This document shows positions 1-9,075 of a stretch of 64,000 nt of DNA, piece after piece. The stretch comes from a virus, in the IMG/VR virus record IMGVR_UViG_3300027797_000012, positions 1 through 64,000 of that record. One strand, written 5' to 3'. The stretch's first letter is position 1, and every line of letters begins with the position of its first letter. The notes beneath the pieces were generated by a model. That model was not told the DNA's origin and made no database searches. It was given only the letters and a program-made list of their open reading frames with translations. The translations under genes and the position numbers were made by a program.

Positions 1-3000
1 CGCGAGATGTAATGTCTTTCTGACGATTATCATCAATAAACGCACCGCGATAGTAGGGAAGTCCGTCTCCTTCAAAAAGTCCACCGAGGAACTTGTCATG
101 AACAGAAGAATCAAAATTGTTAACGTTATCTACAGAGATAAATCCATCTGGTGTTGTTGCACCAGTATCAAGGTAGTGGTATGTGCCATCTGGATAACGA
201 ACAGTTAGATTCTGTCCATCACCATCTGTGAAGACAACTTCCGCATTCTTAGGAACTGAAGGATTCAGTTCTGACGCATCAATGTTCTGCTTATTTAAGT
301 ATTCGGATAGATTTTCTCCAGCTGCTCCGTCAAATATTGCTGCGTAGCGCTCCTGTGGGTTTTTCTTTGAGTCTAGCGCAGTTGCCTTTGCGGTATCGTA
401 AGAGAAACTACTAGACTTGTTATCATCGCCGACGAAAGGTCTAAGAGCACTCTTTAAAGCAGGAGCCCAGTCTTCTTGCTTGCTTGGGTCATTCCATGTA
501 ATTGTTCCATCAGGAGAGATAGTTCCAAGAGGATCCATTTCTTCATCGTCATCAATCATGAACGTGACGTCTTTTGACCGAGCGCCATCGCTTGCTCCAA
601 CAAGCTCATGGTAGAAGAGCAGGCCAGACTTAAAGTAGCCGCCCTTGCTCTCTTCAGCGATCTTGTTCTTAAGACTATTAAATGCTTCTTTAGATATAGA
701 GTTTTCTGGACCTGAAGGAGGCTCGTCTGAGCCGCCAGCACCACCTTCGCCTTCAGTTGCTTTACCTGGTTTACGCTCAGACGTCATCTGCTGAGGCTCG
801 TTGTCGAGAATTGCATTGATTTCTTCTACAGATACGCCATTTCGTCGAGCAAGAATCTCTGGAGTCCACCTAGGGTTATCTATCATTTGCTGACGCATTA
901 CTTCTGCAGTCGGAAGTACTGCTTCTTTGCCTGGAAGCCTGTCGCCACCATTTAGTTTTTCAAGTACACTTTGAATACTCCAAGGACTTGTAGTCTCAAA
1001 AGAACCAAGGTTGTAGTACGCTTTGCGCCATACCTTTGCGTCTGGGTCCCACTTTAAACCCGCGTCTTTTATAGCTTGTCTAGAGTCAAAAGTTCTCCCA
1101 CTAAGTTCTAAGTGGAAAACATCAGGAAGTACTTCTCTTTCGCCACGCCATGTAATTGCCGCATCTTTTCTGTAGATATCGTACTTAATTCCGTTATCTA
1201 AAGTACCTGTAATTCTTGTGTCTGTATTCTTAGTTTCTTGTAGCGTAATGATTTGCTGAGTTACGTTACCGCTAAGCTCCTTTGGCCCACTCTTAGGTGG
1301 GTCCATAATAATTTCTTCTACAGACTTGTCATCTTTATCTGGACCGAAATCCATTGGTGGGTCCATGATGCTGTCACCGACTTCACCTTGGATCCTAGCG
1401 TAATCTTTCCGAGCGTTGTCCCACTCTTCTCTTGTTTCCTTAAGAAACTTTTCAATTCTTTTGTCTAGCTCTGTTGGAGCTGGAGGGTTTTCAATAAGAT
1501 CTCTGATCTCAGCATCAAGTTTTTTCTCTTGCTTTTTTGTTAGAGCTGGCCGTGGGTCATTACTTGCTGGAGCTCCTGGAAGTCTATTTCCATCTTTGTC
1601 AAAATACCCAGCTCTGTAGTCTGCGTCATCTGGCTCTGGACCAAATCGCGCGTAGTCAGACGGACCATCTTCGAATCCAGGTAGCTTGATATCTGTTATC
1701 TTGATCTCTTCTTCTTTACCTTCAAGAGTACGAGCGTACTCTGACTCTAGGCGTCGAACTTCTATACGAGTAAGACCGAGGTCTTCTGCAACCTTGTCGA
1801 GGGAATCTCCTGTTGCAATGCGACGTTCATAGATTTCTTTACCTAGTGACTCGCCTTCTGTGGCTTTACCTGGCTTACGCTCAGATACCATTTCTTGAGG
1901 CTCTTTGTCGAGAAGAGCTTTCCAGTTTCTTCTGCCTTCTTCATCAAACCAGATAGTTTCATCATTTTTAATATCACTGATAAACTTTTGCTTTTGTTTT
2001 TCAGTATAAGGAATGCCTTCTGGACCTTCTGTGTCATACTGCACAAGACTACCGTCTGGCATCCGAACAACAATTGCATCACCATTTTGTTCCATTGCAA
2101 CTGTTTCAGAGTCTGCTGGAACCTTAATTCCATTTTCATCACGAGTTTCGTTTTCTGTAGCTTTACCTGGCTTACGCTCAGAAGACATTGAAGGAATATT
2201 CGCGATAGGCTCAAGTTTACGACCGCGCTTTCTTTCTTCTTCTTTAATCCAATTAGGGATATCTGCTTCAACTGCATTCCACGATGGGTAGTCTTTGCCG
2301 TTTGCAGTAAGAGTACCAGCAAGATCGTATCCAGCTGTAACTACGACAGGGCTGGCGTAGTCATCTGCGATTGCCTTTTCATACTCGATGTAAGGAAGTC
2401 CTTCTTCACCAAATACTCTATCTGCGCCAATTGCTCTACGTTCGACATCTGGCATACGGCCTGGTCTAACAACGCCTTTCCAACCAGCAGGAACTTTATT
2501 TCCATTTTGGTCAATTCCGTCATCAACAAGTTTTTCAAGTCTATCAAACTCAGCGTTGTGGGCTGTTCTAGCGTCAAGGCGAGCTTTAACTGTCTGCCGT
2601 CCCCCTGCACTGTCCTGGCCTTTAACTACGTCGTAAGATTCTTCGTCGCCGGTTGCAAGACCGTTAATTTCTGCCCAGTTAGCTCCTTCTCCAACCTTAC
2701 CAGCAAGAGATCCATCTGCGTTTTGACGGAAGAGAGTGTACTCGCCATCAGTAACCTTAACTGTGTAGTTATCGTCTGATGTAAATGTATTATCGTCTAC
2801 CTTTGTCCAACCTGTAGGAGCGTCAACACGTTGACGAACGAGTTCATCTTTTGTAGGAATGTTAACTATGTTTTGATCAGCGCCTCGTGTTTGAGTGATA
2901 CCGGCTCTTTTAAGCTGCCCTGTTGTAAGGCGAGCAGAGTACGTCTGCGCATTTCCAGCTCGAATTGCGTAGATGCCATCTGGGAGATTCTTGTCTCCTG

Positions 3001-3778
3001 AAACTTGGATAAGACCTTTAGGGCGTGGATCTCCATCTGCATCCCATTTCTGTGGCGGTCTAACACCGACGTAGTTACCAGAAACTCTAGCTACAGAGCC
3101 GTCAGGCATACGGAAATTAAAGTTTACACCGCGACCCATTTCAACCCAGCGACCTTTACGGTCACGCCACTGTAAAGCTACACGAGCTCTGCGCGCTGCA
3201 GAAGAGTTGCCACTACCGAACGCAGCGGTAATCGCTTCAACGATGTCGATCTTAAAGTAGCCAGGCACAAACTTTTTTGTTACTAATAGACGAGAGAACG
3301 CGTGTTCACGTTCAATCGAACCAGGCTCAGCCGCGTGGGCACTTGCAACCAGTGAACGAACATCGTCGTTAACTGCAGAATCTGCAGATAGCCACGCTGC
3401 ATATTTTTCACGATACTCCGCTGGAGTAAGAGAAGCGTTCAACGCTGAAAGAGGGTGACCCTGGGCAAGTAGATCTCTATGCTTTGTGTTATTAGCGTTA
3501 AATGTTTTTGTTGCTGTAGAGATAAAGATAGCTACCTCGCGTAGAGCTCCTGCCTCACGAGATTCAACGCTGAGTGAGCTTAGCGATGCCAGCGCGCGGT
3601 CCATTACTGTAAGCGCAGCGCGTGGTGTAACACGACGCTCTTCACGAACGTTGGCATTAGACTCTTGTACTAGCGCAAGTACTTTCTCACGCAACGAGGA
3701 GTACACGGCTGCCTTCTTTGGAGAGGCGGCCTTACGGTTTTCACCGCGCTGGATCTTCTTATTTAACGGAGATTCCAC
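1..3778 (-). CDS. Very large virion-associated protein, partial (3' end beyond the window)
   Basis: One uninterrupted minus-strand frame runs from a GTG at 3778 off the left edge, giving 1,259 codons without a stop. The GTG shares its first G with the TAG stop of the preceding gene, so the two are translationally coupled. I see no enzyme motif. The first ~270 residues are helical and charged. A later part carries repeated short modules of the type R-x-P-G-x-x-P-x-V near SGNYVGV and IPDG-like turns. The peptide SERKPGKATE occurs three times (near residues 531, 629 and 998) as if it separates modules. A stretch near residue 900 (RTFDSRQAIKDAGLKWD) resembles DUF5710-type repeats. Its place directly after the portal and a Cys-rich protein fits a head-assembly, MuF-like or ejected protein, but that is inference from position. 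Confidence 0.75.
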   Translation of the reverse strand, partial: MESPLNKKIQRGENRKAASPKKAAVYSSLREKVLALVQESNANVREERRVTPRAALTVMDRALASLSSLSVESREAGALREVAIFISTATKTFNANNTKHRDLLAQGHPLSALNASLTPAEYREKYAAWLSADSAVNDDVRSLVASAHAAEPGSIEREHAFSRLLVTKKFVPGYFKIDIVEAITAAFGSGNSSAARRARVALQWRDRKGRWVEMGRGVNFNFRMPDGSVARVSGNYVGVRPPQKWDADGDPRPKGLIQVSGDKNLPDGIYAIRAGNAQTYSARLTTGQLKRAGITQTRGADQNIVNIPTKDELVRQRVDAPTGWTKVDDNTFTSDDNYTVKVTDGEYTLFRQNADGSLAGKVGEGANWAEINGLATGDEESYDVVKGQDSAGGRQTVKARLDARTAHNAEFDRLEKLVDDGIDQNGNKVPAGWKGVVRPGRMPDVERRAIGADRVFGEEGLPYIEYEKAIADDYASPVVVTAGYDLAGTLTANGKDYPSWNAVEADIPNWIKEEERKRGRKLEPIANIPSMSSERKPGKATENETRDENGIKVPADSETVAMEQNGDAIVVRMPDGSLVQYDTEGPEGIPYTEKQKQKFISDIKNDETIWFDEEGRRNWKALLDKEPQEMVSERKPGKATEGESLGKEIYERRIATGDSLDKVAEDLGLTRIEVRRLESEYARTLEGKEEEIKITDIKLPGFEDGPSDYARFGPEPDDADYRAGYFDKDGNRLPGAPASNDPRPALTKKQEKKLDAEIRDLIENPPAPTELDKRIEKFLKETREEWDNARKDYARIQGEVGDSIMDPPMDFGPDKDDKSVEEIIMDPPKSGPKELSGNVTQQIITLQETKNTDTRITGTLDNGIKYDIYRKDAAITWRGEREVLPDVFHLELSGRTFDSRQAIKDAGLKWDPDAKVWRKAYYNLGSFETTSPWSIQSVLEKLNGGDRLPGKEAVLPTAEVMRQQMIDNPRWTPEILARRNGVSVEEINAILDNEPQQMTSERKPGKATEGEGGAGGSDEPPSGPENSISKEAFNSLKNKIAEESKGGYFKSGLLFYHELVGASDGARSKDVTFMIDDDEEMDPLGTISPDGTITWNDPSKQEDWAPALKSALRPFVGDDNKSSSFSYDTAKATALDSKKNPQERYAAIFDGAAGENLSEYLNKQNIDASELNPSVPKNAEVVFTDGDGQNLTVRYPDGTYHYLDTGATTPDGFISVDNVNNFDSSVHDKFLGGLFEGDGLPYYRGAFIDDNRQKDITSR

Positions 3779-5202
3779 TATGCTTTTTCCGATCTACGCT
3801 TCTTTGGTAACAGGTCTGAGTCTTTACTATCGTATAACTTTGTTGCAAGTGTGTAAGCTCTTTCAAACGGTACGTCTCCGTCACGAACGCCACGCAACCA
3901 TGCACCGCGAAGTGCTGGAATGATGTCGTAGCTAAGACCGGAGTATTCTGCCATAGAGTATATAGCATGCTCCGGTGAGCCGTACTCCTGGGCGCTCTTA
4001 AGTGCAACCTGCAGTAATTCATGCTGGATCACGGCTGCTTCTCCGCGAGATGACTTAGGGTGAGCCTTAGGAAGTAGATCATTGTCCTGCTTGTAATTTG
4101 GATTTGCAGGAGAGCCAGATTTAAGAAGCTTAAGGAAAGCGTTAACGCGAGCCATGGCCCATTGGTCACGAGTCTTACCTGGTCGATGACTAGATGAGAA
4201 CGCGCCTGAACCTCTGCGGTAGACAGCCTTCAACATTGCAAGTGTTGCCTTACGTCCAGGCCTTGCGTTCTTGTTGTGCTCTGTCACCTTGTTAGAAAGT
4301 GCTTTTTCTGTCTTTGCAGAGAAAACAATTTTCTTAGACCCAGCAGCGCTACCTGGCTTGTTTTTCTTTGAGCCGTAGATGCGATCTTTCTTTGGAGCTT
4401 TGCGGGAACTTGCTGCGGTAATAGGTCCGCCGGTTGCCCACGCGTTACATGTACGAGATGCAGCGCACTTGAAGTCTAGCGCTTCGCAGTATCCAAGCTC
4501 TGCCTGGCCAATTGCTGCGTCAGCATCTACCGCGCTTGAGTCACCCTGCTCTAATCCAGACGCAATGCAGTCAAGCATCTTTGGAGTACGAATAAAAAAT
4601 ACGCAGTTACCACAAACGGCGGTCTTTGCTTCCTCGGCAGTTGTTTTCCACTTGTCAGCTTTTTCTTGCCAAAATTCTTCGTTAGGCTCGTTTGGATTCA
4701 ACGGGCCGTAACCAACGTTGTCAATTGCGTTTTGACGATTCTTTAAGTTAAGTTCAATGTCCTGTGTTGCAACAGGGCATGAATCATCATTTGATTCCGC
4801 GGCAGCAACGATCTGGCTGTCTTCAACCTTAACTATTCCGTCAGGGATAACCGCAAAGCGACACTTGCCGTCGTCTTCAATTGTTTGTTTAATAATCTTG
4901 CAAACACCAGGACCTTCGTAGAGTACACAGTTGATGCACTTAACACCAATTTCTTTATACTCATTTTCAGCCGCAGGAGTGTATCCTGCCCAAATGCCTG
5001 TTTTGTCCTCGTTAAACTTTCCGTGCTTCTTTGCGATCTCTAGGAGAGCTGCAGCAAGGTCCTGCTCTTCAGCAACTATAATCCCTGCTGCCACAACTGC
5101 CTCAGCCTGCTTCTCTTTCTCGAGGTAAAGACCGACGGCGACGTTAGCGACGTTAGCAAGGGCGTTAACAAGATCTGTCTTGTCAACCTTTGGTTGCTCC
5201 AT
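3778..5202 (-). CDS. Cys-rich head-region protein downstream of portal
   Basis: A 474-residue protein lying 5 bp after the portal stop and overlapping the next gene by one base. Residues ~85-135 contain a four-cysteine cluster (CINCVLYEGPGVCK then C at KCRF), and a second cysteine group (CGNCVFF, CIASG, CEALDFKC) lies near 200-255. Both look like metal or Fe-S binding knuckles. The basic segment that follows includes RPGRKATLAMLKAVYRRG and RDQWAMARVNAFLKLL, and a near-repeat of the phrase DxDLLPK occurs twice near the C-terminus. This layout is common for phage proteins encoded between portal and capsid genes, but I cannot name the family. A prohead protease role is possible; no catalytic triad is visible. 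Confidence 0.75.
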   Translation of the reverse strand: MEQPKVDKTDLVNALANVANVAVGLYLEKEKQAEAVVAAGIIVAEEQDLAAALLEIAKKHGKFNEDKTGIWAGYTPAAENEYKEIGVKCINCVLYEGPGVCKIIKQTIEDDGKCRFAVIPDGIVKVEDSQIVAAAESNDDSCPVATQDIELNLKNRQNAIDNVGYGPLNPNEPNEEFWQEKADKWKTTAEEAKTAVCGNCVFFIRTPKMLDCIASGLEQGDSSAVDADAAIGQAELGYCEALDFKCAASRTCNAWATGGPITAASSRKAPKKDRIYGSKKNKPGSAAGSKKIVFSAKTEKALSNKVTEHNKNARPGRKATLAMLKAVYRRGSGAFSSSHRPGKTRDQWAMARVNAFLKLLKSGSPANPNYKQDNDLLPKAHPKSSRGEAAVIQHELLQVALKSAQEYGSPEHAIYSMAEYSGLSYDIIPALRGAWLRGVRDGDVPFERAYTLATKLYDSKDSDLLPKKRRSEKA

Positions 5203-5207
5203 TTTAC

Positions 5208-6926
5208 TTAGATGCCTTCCCGTAGAGCTGGTGGTAATTCTTCTGTTGGTGCTTCTTCTGTTGGTGCTTCTTCTGTTGGAGGGTTTGCCTGCGAGAGAAG
5301 CTGATCAATCTCTGGTGGAACCGGAGCAACGGAGTCTGCCTGCTGCGCTTGGCGAACGCTCTCCATAACCTCAGGTGCGATAGCTCCAAGCATTGCCTGT
5401 GTAAGCTCTGGAGATATAGATCCCTTTTCAACGAGCAAGCGAATTGCAATTTCTTTTGCGTCAGGGGCGTCAGAAGCCGAGAAACCGTGAGCGCGTCTCC
5501 ATGTGTCATAGGAAACAGCCATATTTGCAAAGCCGTCATCAGCATCCTTAGCACGGTCGTTACGTGTAGCAACCTGTGAAGGGTCGTACCAAACAACGAT
5601 GCGCTTAGCATCCTCTGCGGAGTAGCCTGATGCGATGAGCGCTGGTCGTAGGTATACAACAGTGAGTGCATCTGCAATCAAAAGCATCAACGGTTCGATG
5701 TGTGCCTTATATAAGGCTTCGTCAATTTGAAGGGCATTGGAATACTTAACGTTTGCTAGACCGGTAACAATATCCTTAGGGACGTCAAGTCCCTGGAGGA
5801 TACGCTCGAGTACGCGATCTGACCGCTCTGCAAGTGCAGGGTCAAACGAACGTTCAAACTTAAACTGCTTAATTTTGTCGCCAAGCTCTGCTGGTCCACG
5901 AATAATAAGTGGTACGACAGCGCTTGCGGAGTCTTCATCGCGAATCGGAGTCGTCATCGCATCCATGAGTTGATCTTCAAACTCGTCTGCTGCCTCCTCG
6001 GCAGTCATACCTGGATTAAGATTGTTCTCATCATCATATGGATAGTCTGGATCTGGAGACGCGGCAACAGATAGACCGTCTGGTAAGTATAAGGCTCCTG
6101 CGTTTAAGCGCGAGCGCGCAGTTGCACGGAACGTACGGTTGAGCAAAAGTAGTTCAGCGCAAAGATCTAATAGACCGCGGATACTTGAATCTGCTTCTTC
6201 AGAGTAGCGTGGGTGAGCTCTCCAGATGCGTCCAACAAAAGCTGAGTTAGGGAGCTTAAGCTCTCCAACGTTTCCGGAGTTACTTCCGCGCGCCATATCG
6301 CGGCGAGGCACAATGACGTATGAGTTTTTAGCGTCAACTTGCAATTCATCTGTTGAGCGAATATCCCAGGACTCTGCAATTCCGCTTCCTACTCGCTCTG
6401 GAGACTGAATAAGATAGCACTCGCCTGTAACGGATAAGTTTAACGCCGCGTCCTTTAATAGACCAGCTTGCCCGCCGTACGCGGAGTCTAGGCGTCCTAA
6501 AATGCGTTCTGCTGCTGCCGCAAGTCGTTCGTCGATAACATCAGAGTTACGAACAGGGATAGGGCTCTCTGCAGGATTGTCAACTACAGCAGCGTATAAA
6601 CGAATACGCGAAACAACTGAAGCGACTAAGTTAAAGGCGTATTTAATTTCACCGATAGCGTCATAGTACTCCCAAGCTTCACTCTGCCAGTCACTTGACT
6701 TGCCGCCACGGCGTTGCTTGAAGCGTTCAACCTCGCCCTTATCGTTAAGGGGCATCTGCATTGCCGCGGCTGTAAGAGCACGAGGAGCAGAGTAAGGAGC
6801 GGACTGTGCGTAGTTAGGGTTAGACGTAATGTTGATAGAACTCTGCGGAACGACACGAGAAGGTTTAGTTTGTGCGCGGCGTTGAGCGCGCGATGGCTTT
6901 TTATCGTTGCTACTAAAGACTGCCAC
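5208..6926 (-). CDS. Portal protein
   Basis: A 572-residue protein with the profile of siphophage/myophage portals. The basic N-terminal tail is followed by WQSEAWEYYDAIGEIKYAFN and a long alpha/beta body. RVLERILQGLDVPKDIVTGL and NALQIDEALYKAHIEPLM match the stem/wing region where the ring lines the DNA channel. The C-terminus is a short Pro-Thr-Glu repeat (PTEEAPTEEAPTEE), a likely disordered tail. The portal forms the dodecameric vertex through which terminase pumps DNA. The start is GTG, with GAGGAG upstream, and lies 40 bp after the DUF1360 gene. The large terminase lies 4.7 kb upstream in the same direction, with lysis genes between. Confidence 0.88.
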   Translation of the reverse strand: MAVFSSNDKKPSRAQRRAQTKPSRVVPQSSINITSNPNYAQSAPYSAPRALTAAAMQMPLNDKGEVERFKQRRGGKSSDWQSEAWEYYDAIGEIKYAFNLVASVVSRIRLYAAVVDNPAESPIPVRNSDVIDERLAAAAERILGRLDSAYGGQAGLLKDAALNLSVTGECYLIQSPERVGSGIAESWDIRSTDELQVDAKNSYVIVPRRDMARGSNSGNVGELKLPNSAFVGRIWRAHPRYSEEADSSIRGLLDLCAELLLLNRTFRATARSRLNAGALYLPDGLSVAASPDPDYPYDDENNLNPGMTAEEAADEFEDQLMDAMTTPIRDEDSASAVVPLIIRGPAELGDKIKQFKFERSFDPALAERSDRVLERILQGLDVPKDIVTGLANVKYSNALQIDEALYKAHIEPLMLLIADALTVVYLRPALIASGYSAEDAKRIVVWYDPSQVATRNDRAKDADDGFANMAVSYDTWRRAHGFSASDAPDAKEIAIRLLVEKGSISPELTQAMLGAIAPEVMESVRQAQQADSVAPVPPEIDQLLSQANPPTEEAPTEEAPTEELPPALREGI

Positions 6927-6966
6927 TACTTATTACTCCTCGTCATTGTCGTAACGGAACGCCAGA

Positions 6967-7305
6967 TCATTCTTGATCTATACGCGCGGTTATTAGTCCA
7001 ACTAAACCGGACAGGGCAAATATACACCCTACTAGGAAAGTGATACTTGGAAAAGCGGCATAAAAAATCACAACTGGGAGCGCAACCCATAACGAGACGC
7101 ACCAGTGACATGTAAAGAAGAAGCCCAGGTAGCTATCCTCGGGAGACTTCTTGGACCAGATAAGTTCACGTACAGGCGAGAATATCTCGTCGTAAACAAG
7201 CGCCCGTGTAACGCGGAAAACAAAGAATACTAGAACGATGAAGTGTAGTGCTGAGATACTGCTGAGGCTTATTATACTCGTTGGCAAGTTGCTTATGGTT
7301 GTCAT
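6967..7305 (-). CDS. DUF1360 family membrane protein
   Basis: A 112-residue membrane protein. The start at 7305 is fixed by an ATGA overlap with the stop of the preceding gene; a longer frame to 7368 exists but would overlap that gene. Hydrophobic segments lie near residues 15-35, 62-85 and 88-108. The motif FFTCHWCVSLW between them is the hallmark of DUF1360, a small family found in actinobacteria, bacilli and their phages. R-V-T-R-A-L-V-Y-D at ~31 is also typical. The biochemical role of the family is not known to me. Confidence 0.8.
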   Translation of the reverse strand: MTTISNLPTSIISLSSISALHFIVLVFFVFRVTRALVYDEIFSPVRELIWSKKSPEDSYLGFFFTCHWCVSLWVALPVVIFYAAFPSITFLVGCIFALSGLVGLITARIDQE

Positions 7306-7691
7306 GTTATCTCTTCTTTCATTGTTTGGTAGGGGCTCCAGGAGCGGAGCCGTGAACCGCAGTCGCAACCGCGGACGTACTTAAAGGCGATAACCTTTCC
7401 GGACTCGGTGATGAGCTGAGAATCTTTTCTTTTGTTTCCAGACCAGTTCAGCGTGCTTATAACTTCCCTAAAGACCAGGCGTGGTCCTTCAGGATGATCC
7501 GCGGCAACAAGAACTACCTGGGTAGCGGGGGTTTGGGAATCTTCCATAACTACAAGGCGTACTCGTGTGAAACTGCGAGCGCCAGTTGGATTAGTAAGAG
7601 AGGAAGAAGTAGAAGCTAAGGTAAAATCCTGAAATACATCAGGGGATGCAACTAGGATAGAAGCAGGGAAGATGTCATGGGTGATCTTCAT
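7302..7691 (-). CDS. Hypothetical protein
   Basis: 129 residues, overlapping both neighbours by 4 bp, so it is part of a coupled run from the HTH gene down to DUF1360. The middle (TPATQVVLVAADHPEGPRL) and end are beta-rich, with a CDC pair near residue 110. I do not recognise a family. The overlaps and the ATG at 7691 leave little doubt that it is translated. Confidence 0.7.
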   Translation of the reverse strand: MKITHDIFPASILVASPDVFQDFTLASTSSSLTNPTGARSFTRVRLVVMEDSQTPATQVVLVAADHPEGPRLVFREVISTLNWSGNKRKDSQLITESGKVIAFKYVRGCDCGSRLRSWSPYQTMKEEIT

Positions 7692-8185
7692 TGGGAAGCC
7701 TTGTCCACGCGACGTTTCATCGCCCGGTAGGTTACGCCGGACGCACGGGCAAGCTCAGACACGGTAACGCCCTTGCTGTACAGAACACCAGCGATACTCG
7801 TAAGCTCGACATTCGCGGTGAAAGAAGAGGACGAAGGAGCTGTGCGGGCGCGATAGCGTCGCGCTAGCGGTGACAGTCTCGCGATGCGCAACTGCTCGTC
7901 TAGCGGGATCCCAGGTGATGGCACACGCTTGCGTCGTGACTTTACTTTTTTAACGGGAGGCTTCGGGATAGGGAAACCTGCGGTGATAACTTCGCGCTCG
8001 GGTAACTCTTTCACAACCCAGGAACGAATGGTACTACGCCGCTTCTCAGGGATGAATCCATTAGCTATGGATTGTAACGACCAACCTGCTTCGTTTAACT
8101 CCTGAACACGGCGCCAGAGTTGCTCCTTGTGCAGGGTGGCGAGAAGTTCTTTCTCCGCCTGCGGAAGTTCTTGCGCCTTAGCCAT
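7688..8185 (-). CDS. Double helix-turn-helix DNA-binding protein
   Basis: 165 residues. An N-terminal HTH (WRRVQELNEAGWSLQSIANG) and a C-terminal HTH (GVTVSELARASGVTYRAMKR) flank a basic linker rich in Lys/Arg (KPPVKKVKSRRKRVPSP). The architecture matches small phage DNA-binding proteins, and a terminase small subunit is possible because it lies in the packaging/head block. Related two-HTH proteins are encoded at 18029-18607 and 39799-40305. The ATG lies 6 nt after a TGATACTGT extended -10, so the mRNA is probably leaderless. Confidence 0.72.
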   Translation of the reverse strand: MAKAQELPQAEKELLATLHKEQLWRRVQELNEAGWSLQSIANGFIPEKRRSTIRSWVVKELPEREVITAGFPIPKPPVKKVKSRRKRVPSPGIPLDEQLRIARLSPLARRYRARTAPSSSSFTANVELTSIAGVLYSKGVTVSELARASGVTYRAMKRRVDKASQ

Positions 8186-8191
8186 GTGAAT

Positions 8192-8200
8192 ACAGTATCA
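8192..8200 (-). promoter_or_regulatory. Extended -10 promoter for the 8185 gene (leaderless)
   Basis: On the minus strand TGATACTGT places a -10 hexamer exactly 6 nt before the ATG at 8185, so transcription should begin at the start codon. No ribosome binding site is present. Confidence 0.5.
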
Positions 8201-8596
8201 TCTTTCTGCGAAGACGTGTACACTTTTGCGGTCATAAGATGATGTACAAAACTAGCAGAAGCAGTACCTTTTGGTTAAATGGCTTGGACGTGAGAAATGG
8301 GTATGCTATGAAATCGGCGCTTCCAAAAACGTCTCCAACAATAAAAAATGTCTACGGGTATCGGTTGTTAGAAATAAAAAAATATTAGCAATAGTTATTA
8401 TAAAAAATAATAATTTATTTTTTGGCAGGTAGAATATTGTTTAGTATATTAGTTACAATGATTATAGATATAAGTATACCTATGAGCTATCTATAAGATA
8501 CTTATAAACTACTAATAAATAAAATATACATATAGTAGATATAAAAAATAAACCCTGTGCAAGTAAATGCACAGGGCTTATTTGTTTAGATAATAA
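8201..8596. other. AT-rich intergenic region
   Basis: About 400 bp without a convincing gene. From about 8360 to 8550 it is almost pure A/T. It contains the inverted pair TATAAGTAT (near 8471) and ATACTTATA (near 8502), with TAGATA/TATCTA nested inside, plus many TATA-type hexamers. Low duplex stability and nested inverted repeats would fit a replication origin or a recombination/regulatory zone. A terminator closes its right side. There is no direct evidence for any of these roles. Confidence 0.5.
8553..8576 (-). terminator. Rho-independent terminator after the lysis cluster
   Basis: Perfect 9-bp stem CCCTGTGCA/TGCACAGGG with a 6-nt loop. On the minus strand it is followed by a T-rich tail (TTTATTTTTTATA). 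It ends the transcript of the wall-hydrolase genes 9778-8597. Confidence 0.88.
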
Positions 8597-9049
8597 TTAA
8601 ACTATTGGAACTACATTCATGTCGCCTTTAAAGATAGCAAGGAACGTGGCTTCATCAACAGTGCCATTAGGCTCTAGTCCTTCAAGCTTTTGGAACTTCT
8701 CAATGGCTGTCTTAGTCTCATCGCCTAACCAACCATCCTTGTCTGTCATGGCCTCGTTGTAGCCTAGCTCTGCTAGACGACGTTGTAGGTGATGTACAGT
8801 TAAAGATTTACGTGCTGCTGTATTCTTATACACACAGTTAGCTAGGTAAACTTCGTCAGTGTCAGCGCCACTTACCGCAGCCTTAGGAGCTGAAGGAATT
8901 GGCGTTTCAACAACCACCGCAGGGATATCGACTACAGGAGTTTCTATCTCTGCTTCAATAATGATTTCCTCATGTACAGGTGCCTCTTCAGCATGCCCCG
9001 CAAATGAATCATCTTCGTGTTGGTCAATGTTAGTAATGTCTTTGCTCAT
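8597..9049 (-). CDS. Peptidoglycan-binding domain protein
   Basis: 150 residues. The N-terminal ~75 residues are acidic and Pro/Val-rich, a likely flexible linker. The C-terminal half is a PG_binding_1 domain: LQRRLAELGY, then DGWLGDETKTAIEKFQKLEG and NGTVDEATF, the repeated pattern that binds stem peptides of peptidoglycan. No catalytic domain is present, so it probably works with the lytic transglycosylase-like protein encoded 26 bp upstream, splitting binding and cutting into two polypeptides. A strong terminator follows. Confidence 0.82.
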   Translation of the reverse strand: MSKDITNIDQHEDDSFAGHAEEAPVHEEIIIEAEIETPVVDIPAVVVETPIPSAPKAAVSGADTDEVYLANCVYKNTAARKSLTVHHLQRRLAELGYNEAMTDKDGWLGDETKTAIEKFQKLEGLEPNGTVDEATFLAIFKGDMNVVPIV

Positions 9050-9075
9050 AGGTACACTATAATCCTTAGACAGAA

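Noticed and set aside
6924-6966. 14-codon frame bridging DUF1360 and portal genes (MIWRSVTTMTRSNK)
   Set aside because: Too short and without independent signals; its overlaps may be accidental.
8239-8388. 49-codon plus-strand frame in the AT-rich gap
   Set aside because: Opposite to all neighbours, no ribosome binding site, no -10 at leaderless distance, and low-complexity 3' end.
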